DNA of 64,000 bases. Source: Qipengyuania sp. SS22 (lineage in GTDB: Bacteria; Pseudomonadota; Alphaproteobacteria; Sphingomonadales; Sphingomonadaceae). The translations under genes and the position numbers were made by a program. A model generated the notes under the pieces. The model was not told the origin of the DNA. It did no database searches and worked only from the letters and a program-made list of their open reading frames with translations. Of the stretch, positions 13,054-22,472 are shown piece after piece (position 1 is the first letter of the stretch; each line of letters begins with the position of its first letter). The stretch is taken from NCBI RefSeq assembly GCF_025736935.1, contig NZ_CP107048.1, positions 1,302,001-1,366,000 of the forward strand, read 5' to 3'.

Positions 13054-13524
13054 CTACCAGCGGTAGTGCGAGAAGGCGCGGTTGGCGTCCGCCATGCGGT
13101 GCGTGTCTTCGCGCTTCTTCACGGCGTTGCCGCGGTTGTTGGCGGCATCCATCAGCTCGCCCGAGAGGCGTGCCGACATGGTGGTTTCCGGACGCCCGCG
13201 CGCCGCGGTGATGAGCCAGCGGATCGCCAGCGCCTGCGCACGCTCGGGGCGCACTTCGACCGGCACCTGGTAGGTCGCACCGCCGACACGGCGGCTACGC
13301 ACTTCGACCTGCGGCTTGATGTTTTCCAGCGCGGCATGGAACAGCTCGACCGGGTTCGCCTTGGCCTTCGCCTCGACCACGTCGAGCGCGGTGTAGACGA
13401 TACCTTCGGCGACGGCTTTCTTGCCGTCATACATCATGTTGTTCATGAACTTCGACAGCACCTGATCACCAAACTTCGGGTCAGGCAGGATTTCCCGCTT
13501 CTCGGGACGACGACGACGTGACAT
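13054..13524 (-). CDS. rpsG: 30S ribosomal protein S7
   Basis: S7, 156 residues ([20 protein letters not shown]...[13 protein letters not shown]), nucleator of the 30S head. It follows rpsL after an unusually long 176-nt gap that holds a palindromic repeat pair. Confidence 0.98.
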   Translation of the reverse strand: MSRRRRPEKREILPDPKFGDQVLSKFMNNMMYDGKKAVAEGIVYTALDVVEAKAKANPVELFHAALENIKPQVEVRSRRVGGATYQVPVEVRPERAQALAIRWLITAARGRPETTMSARLSGELMDAANNRGNAVKKREDTHRMADANRAFSHYRW

Positions 13525-13570
13525 TTTTAATCTCCAAAATGCCGGGAGCGCTAGCGACCGTCATCTGATG

Positions 13571-13676
13571 TCATCCCTGCGAAGGCAGGGACCCAGATAA
13601 CATCGGCGGCTCCGTAGAACTTACGAACCACCCGGCCACTTCCCTTATCTAGGCCCCTGCCTGCGCAGGGGCGACG
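13571..13676. repeat. REP-A palindrome pair between rpsL and rpsG
   Basis: Two facing palindromes. The direct copy (13571-13600) has a degenerate stem, ATCCCTGC-GAAG-GCAGGGAC, followed by CCAGATAA. The inverted copy (13645-13676) has the perfect stem GCCCCTGC-CTGC-GCAGGGGC preceded by TTATCTAG and followed by GACG. The same family flanks the GIY-YIG gene at 43.0 kb. It sits inside the str operon, in the region that in E. coli carries the S7 autoregulatory site. Confidence 0.85.
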
Positions 13677-13700
13677 GGAGGCGGCGGGCCGGCCCTTCTC

Positions 13701-14072
13701 TTACTTGGGCCGCTTGGCGCCGTATTTCGAACGGCTCTGCTTGCGGTCCTTGACACCCTGCGTGTCGAGCACGCCGCGCAGCACGTGGTAGCGCACGCCG
13801 GGAAGGTCGCGCACACGCCCGCCGCGGATCAGCACGACGCTGTGTTCCTGCAGGTTGTGGCCTTCGCCGGGGATGTAGGAGATGACTTCGCGCTGGTTGG
13901 TCAGGCGGACCTTGGCCACTTTACGCAGAGCCGAGTTCGGCTTCTTCGGGGTCGTCGTATAGACGCGGGTGCAGACACCGCGCTTCTGCGGGTTCTGTTC
14001 CATCGCAGGGACCTTGCTCTTGGCCTTCTGCGGAACGCGGCCCTTGCGGACCAGCTGGTTGATCGTCGGCAT
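13701..14072 (-). CDS. rpsL: 30S ribosomal protein S12
   Basis: S12, 123 residues, decoding-centre protein and target of streptomycin-resistance mutations. The loop [18 protein letters not shown] (about residues 39-56) has the sensitive-type lysine, and the second loop has GVRYHVLRG. It is the first gene of the str operon; the leader of about 350 nt carries a promoter, a terminator-like hairpin and a REP-like pair. Confidence 0.98.
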   Translation of the reverse strand: MPTINQLVRKGRVPQKAKSKVPAMEQNPQKRGVCTRVYTTTPKKPNSALRKVAKVRLTNQREVISYIPGEGHNLQEHSVVLIRGGRVRDLPGVRYHVLRGVLDTQGVKDRKQSRSKYGAKRPK

Positions 14073-14141
14073 ATGAGTTCTTTCTCTTCACCGTATGAAG
14101 GTGACGACTAGCGGGATGATCGGCGGTGTGATTTGGTCCAG

Positions 14142-14222
14142 CGTCACCCCAGCGCAAGCTGGGGTCTGTTTCCGCAAGCGCGACGCAAGCGGCACGAGAT
14201 TCCAGCTTTCGCTGGAATGACG
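14142..14222. repeat. REP-C palindrome pair in the rpsL leader
   Basis: Direct copy 14142-14167: head CGTC, then stem ACCCCAGC-GCAA-GCTGGGGT, then CT. Inverted copy 14197-14222: AG, then ATTCCAGC-TTTC-GCTGGAAT, then GACG. Both have 8-bp stems and 4-nt loops. The architecture matches the REP-A family (CGTC head, stem, CY tail, direct then inverted) but with different stem sequence. It lies downstream of the probable rpsL promoter, so it should be transcribed in the leader. Confidence 0.75.
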
Positions 14223-14311
14223 ACTGAACTGAATCACTCCACCCACGGCCCACACGGCCACCGGGTTACTTTGACGGCTGCCCCGAGCGTTCCCATGAGG
14301 TGCGCTGCAAT

Positions 14312-14343
14312 AGAAAAGAGCCCGAGTGCATGACGCACCAGGC
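14312..14343 (-). terminator. Terminator-like hairpin in the rpsL leader
   Basis: Minus strand: the arm GCCTGGTGC (14343-14335) pairs with GCACTCGGGC (14329-14320), with one bulged T and one G-U, followed by TCTTTTCT. It lies downstream of the predicted promoter and about 240 nt before rpsL, so it may be an attenuator. The T-tract is weaker than that in the rpsJ leader. Confidence 0.5.
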
Positions 14344-14425
14344 CCCGGGACATAACCGGCAATGTTCAGCTCTATCTGACCGACGAGGGAATCACGCGAG
14401 GCGGTTCCTACACCGGATGGGGGCG

Positions 14426-14454
14426 CACATAGTTTGACGGGGGGGATGGGTCAA
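14426..14454 (-). promoter_or_regulatory. Probable sigma70-type promoter of the str operon
   Basis: Minus strand: -35 TTGACC (14454-14449), 17-nt spacer, -10 TATGTG (14431-14426). It is the best match upstream of rpsL and lies 12 nt from the end of the accessory ATPase gene, so the foreign insert ends just short of this promoter. Confidence 0.5.
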
Positions 14455-14466
14455 GGGAGAGCTAGG

Positions 14467-15753
14467 CTACGCCTGACCCAGCTTCCTCAAACCGTCACTA
14501 TTTCGAAGATAGAATAACAAATACGGATCCACGATCGTCAGCGTCCCGCCTCCTGCACCGGAATCCCATTCAATAATTCGCTGATCAGGGTACATTTCTC
14601 TCGCCGCTTTAGCCATTTGCTCGGCTGCGCTCGCAATGCTCTGGCCAGTCGGCGACGTAGTTGAACAAACTGCCTGAGTTCGTTCAACTAGGTTTGCGTA
14701 GGGAATATCTGTGATCGGCTCACCTGTCGCTAGCGCAAGCAGGACGGCGCGATAAACATCACCTTTCGTTCCGTCCAGCAGCGTGTGTGACGCCCTCGGA
14801 GTACCGCGTATTCGTGGACCAATATGCATGTTTGTAAGCAAGGACCGATAATCAGTTGTATTGGACGCCTCATTCAAGATCACTGACAAGGACTTTTTCT
14901 CAACCTTGAAGTTGCCAACTTTGGGTAACTTCTCTTCAACCCCAAAATAAATACAGGTTTGGAGGCAAATCTGCTGCATCAACTGAGGGGACCCGCAGGC
15001 TTCAACAGCGAGCAATTGAATCTCTGATTCATCAATTGCCATGTACAGTAGAGGAAAACCCTGAACGCCAATTTGACTCAAGTCATTTACGTCCCAAAAA
15101 TTAGTGTCAATGTGCGTAGTCCGACCTCTAAGCTCGTGATTACTCCGGACAACATCATCCGAGCGATGTGGAACCGACGCTGTGCAAAACTTAATCCCCT
15201 GTCCTGATCCAGCGCGAATTTGCCTCGCAACTTCCGTTTGAACAGGACGGGTCATATAGTGAAAGTCGTCAATGAATATTACGGTGTCACTCCCTCCGAT
15301 AAGCTTGGCAACTTGCGACAATCCAGATCGACCAAAAGAATTCGTTATACCTGATTTAATTTGCGTTTCGCGCTTCGCGACTTTTTTCGCGCCCACTCCG
15401 GTTCCTGGAACGATTTCAGAATTGATGCTTGCCTCGTGGGATTCACTGCGTGACTTAGCGACGGAATTTTCATCAGTGATCGTGTTCGGCTGATTGAGGG
15501 CATCAAGCGCTGCGCCCCAGAGGTCGGACGCTCCACCGAGCTCAGCGCCAGATACATAAATAATGTTCTCTTTTCCAATGACCCGTTCAGCCAGAACTGT
15601 CTTTCCGCTCTTGCTCGGTCCCGAAACGGATAGAACCGTATTTGGCGTACTCAACGCACGCCTGAAAGCATCCTCCAAATTATTGTCGCCCCGCTCAACG
15701 TAGGTGTACACGGGGAAATTATTCGGGGTGAAGACTTCTACTGCTCGCAACAT
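14467..15753 (-). CDS. Orc1/Cdc6-like P-loop ATPase, accessory
   Basis: 428-residue ATPase of unknown role. Walker A is SGPSKSGKTVL (about residues 44-54 from the chosen start); Walker B is TVIFIDDFHY, followed by a sensor-1-like segment (IKFCTASVPHRSDDVV). The C-terminal quarter resembles the winged-helix end of archaeal Orc1-like/DUF234 ATPases and ends TLTIVDPYLLFYLR. The start is set at ATG 15753 because GAGGAG stands about 6 nt upstream; the frame stays open to 15957 but lacks a ribosome site there. Base composition is clearly lower in GC than the neighbours, which suggests transfer. A role in defence or in plasmid/phage biology is possible but not shown. Confidence 0.75.
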   Translation of the reverse strand: MLRAVEVFTPNNFPVYTYVERGDNNLEDAFRRALSTPNTVLSVSGPSKSGKTVLAERVIGKENIIYVSGAELGGASDLWGAALDALNQPNTITDENSVAKSRSESHEASINSEIVPGTGVGAKKVAKRETQIKSGITNSFGRSGLSQVAKLIGGSDTVIFIDDFHYMTRPVQTEVARQIRAGSGQGIKFCTASVPHRSDDVVRSNHELRGRTTHIDTNFWDVNDLSQIGVQGFPLLYMAIDESEIQLLAVEACGSPQLMQQICLQTCIYFGVEEKLPKVGNFKVEKKSLSVILNEASNTTDYRSLLTNMHIGPRIRGTPRASHTLLDGTKGDVYRAVLLALATGEPITDIPYANLVERTQAVCSTTSPTGQSIASAAEQMAKAAREMYPDQRIIEWDSGAGGGTLTIVDPYLLFYLRNSDGLRKLGQA

Positions 15754-16124
15754 TACGGCTCCTCGGGACGCCAACTTTCTAGGCGCAAACCTTGTTGCTG
15801 CCCTAATAAGGCTTGCCGCACAAATTTCTAGCAGAGAGAGGCCCGAAAACGCCTCTTCCCAATCGGGCACTAGAGCGTGCCATGCTGTTTTGATTGGCAA
15901 ACTTTTCTTGTGACGATCAGCCCCATGGACGGAATGTGAGGGAAATGACGTGAGCATTTTCGCCGATTAGATAGGGCTTCCCCCTAGCATCGTCATCCGC
16001 GACGAGACGGCCACATTCTGGATTGTTACAACGGCCGGCTGAACGACCCCACAACAATTTGAGTGTTTTCTGCCTGAACGTCATAGATTCTTGCTCGAGC
16101 TACTCAGAATATATATCGAATGCG
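15754..16124 (-). other. Intergenic region upstream of the ATPase gene
   Basis: 371 nt of AT-richer sequence between the XRE gene and the ATPase. No credible second gene: the ATPase frame is open through part of it but has no ribosome-binding site. A run of alternating A/T near 16110-16120 could belong to a promoter, but no clear -35/-10 pair was found. Confidence 0.4.
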
Positions 16125-16442
16125 CTAGTCCACCCTTATTTCTAAATCATTGCCATCCCTCAATGTAAAGACCAACTTCATCTCACCATCTACGCCCAAA
16201 AGCTTCTTGAGGGTTGAAATTGATGGATCGGACTTGGCCTCGATTTTTGATATGTTCGATTGACTCGTCGCAAGACGAGCCGCTGCGTCTGCTTGGGATA
16301 GCCCCAAAGCATTCCTCAGTTCTTTGAAGCTAGCGCCCTGAAAACGAAAACTATCTCGATATTTGCTAAATCTTTTTTGATCGTCTCCTTCCCAATCAGG
16401 GCGCCAATCGACCGTCCCTTGGTCGAAGTTGGACTTAGTCAT
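16125..16442 (-). CDS. XRE-family HTH regulator (antitoxin-like)
   Basis: 105 residues. After about 37 N-terminal residues comes an XRE helix-turn-helix (FKELRNALGLSQADAAARLATSQSNISKIEAK). The short end (LLGVDGEMKLVFTLRDGNDLEIRV) resembles the 'GGELELVARFPDG' tail common in HTH antitoxins. A clear ribosome site (AAGGAG) precedes ATG 16442. It lies 18 nt after an unknown 93-residue gene, so the two are probably one transcript, and it is the likely binder of the tandem operators at 16863-16892. Confidence 0.8.
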   Translation of the reverse strand: MTKSNFDQGTVDWRPDWEGDDQKRFSKYRDSFRFQGASFKELRNALGLSQADAAARLATSQSNISKIEAKSDPSISTLKKLLGVDGEMKLVFTLRDGNDLEIRVD

Positions 16443-16460
16443 ATTACTCCTTAATGCCGT

Positions 16461-16742
16461 CTACCGATCACTCACGACCAGGACGTTCTCCTTGGGCTGG
16501 CGAATGACGAACCGGCTCCATTCCATTTTTAACTTCATCCAGTAAGACAGCTCATCGAACCCGCCTCCGGTTGCCATCTTCGCGTCTTCAGCGACGCAGT
16601 TCGAAGCAGCGAGAACAACATCCACTCCCCATTCGCGCATTGCCTGTACGAACGCCGAGAAATAGATTTGTTCGTCTATACTCCATTTCGTAACCTTACG
16701 ATGTAAACTCAGACTTAATTCAACTTGAAAATTCTCCGTCAT
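16461..16742 (-). CDS. Unknown small protein paired with XRE regulator
   Basis: 93 residues, not recognised. It starts at ATG 16742 (MTENFQVELSLSLHRKVTKW), chosen because AGGAG sits 6 nt upstream; an earlier in-frame start at 16784 lacks such a site. It is soluble, with mixed alpha/beta character and no membrane segment. First gene of a two-gene unit with the XRE regulator, the order typical of HigBA-type pairs, so a toxin role is possible; the sequence does not match RelE/HigB motifs I know. Confidence 0.6.
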   Translation of the reverse strand: MTENFQVELSLSLHRKVTKWSIDEQIYFSAFVQAMREWGVDVVLAASNCVAEDAKMATGGGFDELSYWMKLKMEWSRFVIRQPKENVLVVSDR

Positions 16743-17204
16743 AACAACTCCTAAAAGGCCATCTCGGCCTGCGACGTTTTGCAAAGTTGGTGGTCATCAT
16801 TTCTTCCTTTAGGTTACTCCTAACCACTACCGGACCTCGTTAAAGACAGCTCCGTGGTGGAAATTCCAATATGGAATATTCTATTTTGGAATGCAACAGC
16901 TTTTTCGATCCGTCCACATCCACCAGTCGTGCCTACGGCGCACGACCCTGGAGTAGCTGCTCGTCCCTCCAGATGCGCAGCCACATCCTCGTCCGTTATG
17001 GAGGCCCATCTCGAGTCATGTCGGGCACAAGGGGCCAAGCCAGAAACCTTTTTCCTACTTCGCACAGATGTGCATTTTGGGGTGGGCCATGGACAACCCT
17101 CGTCCCACAGAACCCTTTGCGTCTTCGCCTCCCGGTGCACGCCACGACGGCGCGATGCTCTCCGATCGCGCGCCACCTAGATATTTCGCGCCGCTTCCAC
17201 CCCC
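16743..17204. other. Non-coding flank of the accessory insert
   Basis: About 460 nt holding the tandem operators (16863-16892) and otherwise nothing I can name. Short open frames occur on both strands, but none has a ribosome site plus plausible composition. GC content rises to the chromosomal level toward 17150, so the insert's right edge is probably in this stretch. No integrase, tRNA or obvious attachment repeat was seen. Confidence 0.4.
16863..16896 (-). promoter_or_regulatory. Promoter with tandem XRE operators
   Basis: Two contiguous 15-bp palindromes: ATTCCA-ATA-TGGAAT (16863-16877, perfect) and ATTCTA-TTT-TGGAAT (16878-16892, one mismatch). On the minus strand a promoter overlaps them: -35 TTGCAT (16896-16891), 17-nt spacer, -10 CATATT (16873-16868). 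A bound regulator would cover both promoter elements, which predicts autorepression of the unknown-XRE pair that starts about 120 nt downstream. Confidence 0.65.
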
Positions 17205-17303
17205 AGTCATCGCGAGCGTAGCGAAGCAATCCAGTCCAGCCCTCGCTGGATTGTCCTTTGGACAGCACGCTTCGCCGCGTCGCCTGCGGCTCCTCGCAAT
17301 GAC
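17205..17303. repeat. REP-B palindrome pair (gene-less)
   Basis: Direct copy 17205-17234 (AGTCATCGCGAGCG...AAGCAATCCAG) faces an inverted copy 17273-17303 (GCCGCGTCGCCTGCGGCTCC, then TCGCAATGAC). It is the same family that flanks the GIY-YIG gene at 39.35 kb, in the direct-inverted order seen in the other gene-less pairs. It ends 9 nt before the start of the next gene. Confidence 0.85.
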
Positions 17304-17312
17304 GGGTGAGAG

Positions 17313-18029
17313 ATGACCGAACCCACCCGCAAGATCGCGCGCCAGGCCACCTCCGTCGTCGCGCATACCGCGCCCGAGCCCGAGGATGACGATCCGCTCC
17401 TCGCCTTCGCGCCCTTCCTCCACACGGCCCCGCGCCGCAATTCGATCACGCCCGAACTCCAGCGCCGCTTCGTTGCCACGCTTGCCGCAACGGGCATCGT
17501 CAAGGTGGCGGCCAAGCGGATCGGGAAGAGCCTCGAGGCGCTCTACAAGCTGCGCGCGCGGCCGGGGGCGGAGGGGTTTGCCAGGGCCTGGGACGCGGCG
17601 CTCGAGCGCGGGGCGGCGCGGCTGGAGGACATCGCGCTGGAGCGCGCCATGCTGGGCACGCGCACGCCGATCGTCTCGGGCGGGGAAATCCTCGGCCATT
17701 GGGACAAGCCCGACAATGCGCTGCTGCGCTTCCTCCTCCAGCACCGGCTGCCGGGGCGCTATGGCGTGCAGGACCTGAAGCCCGGCCACCCGGTCTATGA
17801 AAGCATCCGCGCCGAAGTGCTGGCCGAGCAGGAGCCGCTGGCGGGCGCGGGCGAGGCGGAGGTGCTGGCCTCGCTCAACGCCAAGCTCGAACATATGCGC
17901 GCCAACGAGGAAGCGCTGGCGGCGATGACTGCGGCGGAAAAGCGCGAGGCGCTGCGCGAGGTGGGCGCGCAGGCAATGGCCGGGGTGCGCGCGGGCGGCG
18001 CGGCGGCGAAGGATGGCGCGGGGTCCTGA
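17313..18029 (+). CDS. Conserved sphingomonad hypothetical, HTH-like
   Basis: 238 residues, no assigned function. Around residues 45-75 (ITPELQRRFVATLAATGIVKVAAKRIGKSLEALYKLR) the pattern resembles a helix-turn-helix like those in terminase small subunits or AsnC-type binding domains. The remainder is helical, with Ala/Glu-rich C-terminal third. GC content matches the chromosome. The start follows a REP-B element by 9 nt, with no strong ribosome site. Confidence 0.7.
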   Translation: MTEPTRKIARQATSVVAHTAPEPEDDDPLLAFAPFLHTAPRRNSITPELQRRFVATLAATGIVKVAAKRIGKSLEALYKLRARPGAEGFARAWDAALERGAARLEDIALERAMLGTRTPIVSGGEILGHWDKPDNALLRFLLQHRLPGRYGVQDLKPGHPVYESIRAEVLAEQEPLAGAGEAEVLASLNAKLEHMRANEEALAAMTAAEKREALREVGAQAMAGVRAGGAAAKDGAGS

Positions 18030-18096
18030 CCGGCGGGCGGGGCTATCGGAACCAACGCATGGCTTCACGCAATACAAGGGGTGAAGGAGACCGATC

Positions 18097-18258
18097 ATGG
18101 CAGACCCGCAGCACCACCCCGACGAGCCCATCCATATCGATGCCGACAAGGCACGCGGGGCGGAGATCATCCTGACCAGGCGCCGCAACCGCGTGATCTT
18201 CATCGCCGGACTGGTCGGCTTCGTGCTGCTGGCGCTGCTGCTTGGGCCGCTGCTGTGA
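18097..18258 (+). CDS. Small single-pass membrane protein
   Basis: 53 residues: a polar N-terminus (MADPQHHPDEPIHIDADKAR), a basic patch (TRRRNR), then one hydrophobic segment (VIFIAGLVGFVLLALLLGPL, about residues 33-52) that ends the protein. GGAG stands 8 nt before ATG 18097. The basic flank before the helix predicts a cytoplasmic N-terminus. Function unknown; plausible as a real gene because of the ribosome site and the coherent topology. Confidence 0.7.
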   Translation: MADPQHHPDEPIHIDADKARGAEIILTRRRNRVIFIAGLVGFVLLALLLGPLL

Positions 18259-18311
18259 GGCAGCGTGCGCGCGGGGCGCGAACCTTGGCCGCGCCAGTGC
18301 GTTGAGCCGCC

Positions 18312-18632
18312 ATGGCAGCCGACGAAACCCAGACCGACGAAACCGAGACCGACGAAGCGCAGGGCGAGACGTCCACGCTCTATCTCGTGTGGCACGATCC
18401 CGCGGCGACGCCCGACGCGCCGCTCGATCTGCATGGCCACGGGCATCCGCTGGCCGAGGGGCTGTGGCTGATCCGCTCGCCGCTGACCCGCTCCAAGCTC
18501 TATCACCGGATCAAGTGGCAGTTGCCGGATGACGCCGCGATCGCCTGCGCGCCGCTGGAGGATGATCCGGCGGGCTGGCCCAAGTTCAAGGGGATGGAGA
18601 GCGGGGCGCTGGCCTGGTTGAAGGGGAAGTAA
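18312..18632 (+). CDS. Conserved hypothetical protein
   Basis: 106 residues, unrecognised. An acidic N-terminus is built from short ETDE-type repeats (residues 5-20), followed by a globular part (TLYLVWHDPAATPDAPLDLH... LIRSPLTRSKLYHRIKWQLP). Composition fits the chromosome. It may form a loose cluster with the two preceding unknown genes on the same strand. Confidence 0.65.
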   Translation: MAADETQTDETETDEAQGETSTLYLVWHDPAATPDAPLDLHGHGHPLAEGLWLIRSPLTRSKLYHRIKWQLPDDAAIACAPLEDDPAGWPKFKGMESGALAWLKGK

Positions 18633-18649
18633 CGGGAGAGCGGCGGGTT

Positions 18650-18753
18650 TTTTGTTTGGACCTCAGGCGCCGGCGGCCGCATCCGCGGCCTTGGCTATCC
18701 TCGCTCATGCGACCTGCGGTCGCGTCGCTGCGGGCGGGCGGTCGCCCTTGCCG
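18650..18753. repeat. Dispersed repeat D, copy 1
   Basis: About 100 nt, nearly identical to 43741-43835. The shared core includes GCGGCCGC, then TCCGCGGCCTTGGCTATCCT, then CGCTCATGCGACCTG and GGTCGCGTCGCTGCGGGCGG. It contains nested palindromes. Lies in the 279-nt gap before katE; the rest of that gap (to 18911) is GC-rich without a gene. Confidence 0.85.
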
Positions 18754-18911
18754 CGCCTGCGGCGCGGATTGGTGCCTGCCCGCGCGATCTGCGCCTAGGC
18801 GGGCTCCGTCATAACTTTTGTGGGGTCTGCAACGATCGCGGGGGTTGCGGGTTCTTTTTGCGACATCGTCCCCCTCTCCCCTCCCCCCCGGACGATCACG
18901 GAAGGAACCCC

Positions 18912-21005
<2,094 letters not shown>

Positions 21006-21124
21006 TACCGGAAATGGAAATGGGGGCATCTGCTGCGGCGGGTGCCCCTTCCCCGCTGGCACAGACCCGGGAATGTCCCTAGGCTGCCCCCGCGCGGCGA
21101 GCGTCGTACGGGTGGAGGTCTTGA

Positions 21125-21766
21125 ATGGCGGAAAGCGGGAATATCCCTTTGGAGCTGGCCTCGCATAGCTGCGGCGAGGCATCGATCCATACGCGCCTGG
21201 AGGACGGGCGCATGATCTGCATTCGCACCGTCACCCCCAAGGACGAGGACCGCTTACGCGCAGGCATTGCGCGGATGAGCCCGCGCTCACGCTATCTGCG
21301 GTTCTTTTCCGGCGGCGCCAGCCCGCCCGACTGGGTAATCGAGCGTCTGCTCGATGCCGATGGCGTGCTGCACCTCGCCTGGGGGGCGCTCGACCTGTCC
21401 GACCCCGACCATCCCGCGATGGGGGTGGTCCACGCGATGCGCCCCGACAAGGGCGATGCGGTGGCAGAATTTTCGGTGGGCGTGGTCGATGCCTATCACG
21501 GTCTGGGGATTGGCCGGCTGCTGACGGCGACGCTGCTGCTCGATGCCGCGGGCGGGCAGCTCGAGGCGTTTCGCGCGCATGTCCTGTCGGAAAACGACGC
21601 GGCGCGCAGTTTCATCAAGCGGCTGGGCGGCCAGCATGTCGCGCAGGATGGACCGCAGGCGGAATACCGGGTCGAGGTCGCGCCCGCGCTGGAACGGCTG
21701 CGCGAAGAACGCCATCCGCCGGGTTTGGCCGACATCTTCACCTATTTCGACATCCCGGCGGTTTAG
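21125..21766 (+). CDS. GNAT-family N-acetyltransferase
   Basis: 213 residues. The GNAT acetyl-CoA binding motif is seen as VGVVDAYHGLGIGRLLTATLLLDA (about residues 118-141), with the preceding strand AVAEFSVG and the later ENDAARSFIKRLGG. N-terminal RTVTPKDEDRLRAGIARMSPRSRYLRFFSG resembles the domain fused in acetyl-CoA-synthetase-linked Pat-like acetyltransferases, so protein acetylation is possible. Substrate unknown. Confidence 0.85.
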   Translation: MAESGNIPLELASHSCGEASIHTRLEDGRMICIRTVTPKDEDRLRAGIARMSPRSRYLRFFSGGASPPDWVIERLLDADGVLHLAWGALDLSDPDHPAMGVVHAMRPDKGDAVAEFSVGVVDAYHGLGIGRLLTATLLLDAAGGQLEAFRAHVLSENDAARSFIKRLGGQHVAQDGPQAEYRVEVAPALERLREERHPPGLADIFTYFDIPAV

Positions 21767-21845
21767 CGCGGGCGGATTGCCGACAAGCCGCAGTCGCACT
21801 CGCTTCCTCCCACGGACCGAACTCGAGCGATCGGCGAAAGCCGCC

Positions 21846-22472
21846 TCAGCAGGTCAGCCGGGTAAGGTTCTGCGTATTGCTGATTTCATTGTTTTGCCGC
21901 CCACGCACATTGAACGCGCTTTCATAGCGGATCGTCGGCGGATCGAAGAATCCGGTCGAGACCAGCGGCTGGTAGTCATAGGTCACTTCGACGAACATGA
22001 CCGCGGTATCCTCTAGCGCCGTGATCCGGTCGCTCCCGGTGCCGAGACCGTTCTCCAGGCTGTCGTCGTCCTCGCCGTCGCCCTGTTCGCCATAGCTCGG
22101 GGTCACCGAGGTATCGTCGCCCCAACAGCGCTGCCAGACGATCGTCTGACCTTCACGCCAGTTGCTCCAGCCATTGTGTTCGAGGCTGGAGAGCACCATG
22201 CGTCCGTTGGCTTCGAAGTCGAGACCGCTCGAGGCATAATCCGCGCCGGTGAAGACCTCGTAGATATTGGCTTCGTCGATGCCCGAGGTCACACGCCCGG
22301 CGTTATCTGCCACGGTCATCGCCATCTGGCTGACGCGCAGATGCGACAGCGCGAGGTTCGACAGTTCGAGCCCGGTCAGCACCAGCATGAGGAAGATCGG
22401 CGCCGCGAAGGCGAACTCAGTCAGGGCCAGGCCGCGCGTATCGCGGGCAAGGGTGCGCAGCGACTCAAGCAC
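21846..22472 (-). CDS. TadE-like pseudopilin protein
   Basis: 208 residues. The N-terminal TadE signature is a short basic leader then a hydrophobic helix (DTRGLALTEFAFAAPIFLMLVLTGLELSNLAL, about residues 12-43). The rest is extracytoplasmic, with an acidic loop (GEQGDGEDDDSLENG). Last of three minus-strand genes (vWA-TadG, TadE, TadE) that overlap by a few nt and are surely co-transcribed. No CpaA-F or Flp gene is in the window. Confidence 0.85.
   Translation of the reverse strand: MLESLRTLARDTRGLALTEFAFAAPIFLMLVLTGLELSNLALSHLRVSQMAMTVADNAGRVTSGIDEANIYEVFTGADYASSGLDFEANGRMVLSSLEHNGWSNWREGQTIVWQRCWGDDTSVTPSYGEQGDGEDDDSLENGLGTGSDRITALEDTAVMFVEVTYDYQPLVSTGFFDPPTIRYESAFNVRGRQNNEISNTQNLTRLTC

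Noticed and set aside
16820..17176. 118-codon minus-strand open frame upstream of the XRE operon
   Set aside because: No ribosome site, Arg/Ser-rich composition, and it runs through the operators and the composition boundary.
14467..17204. Prophage or integrative element with att sites
   Set aside because: No integrase, tRNA, phage structural gene or flanking direct repeat was found; only composition and gene content suggest transfer.
17055..18506. 483-codon minus-strand open frame over the 17.3-18.5 kb unknown genes
   Set aside because: Low-complexity Arg/Gly/Pro-rich translation, crosses REP-B palindromes and three better plus-strand genes.
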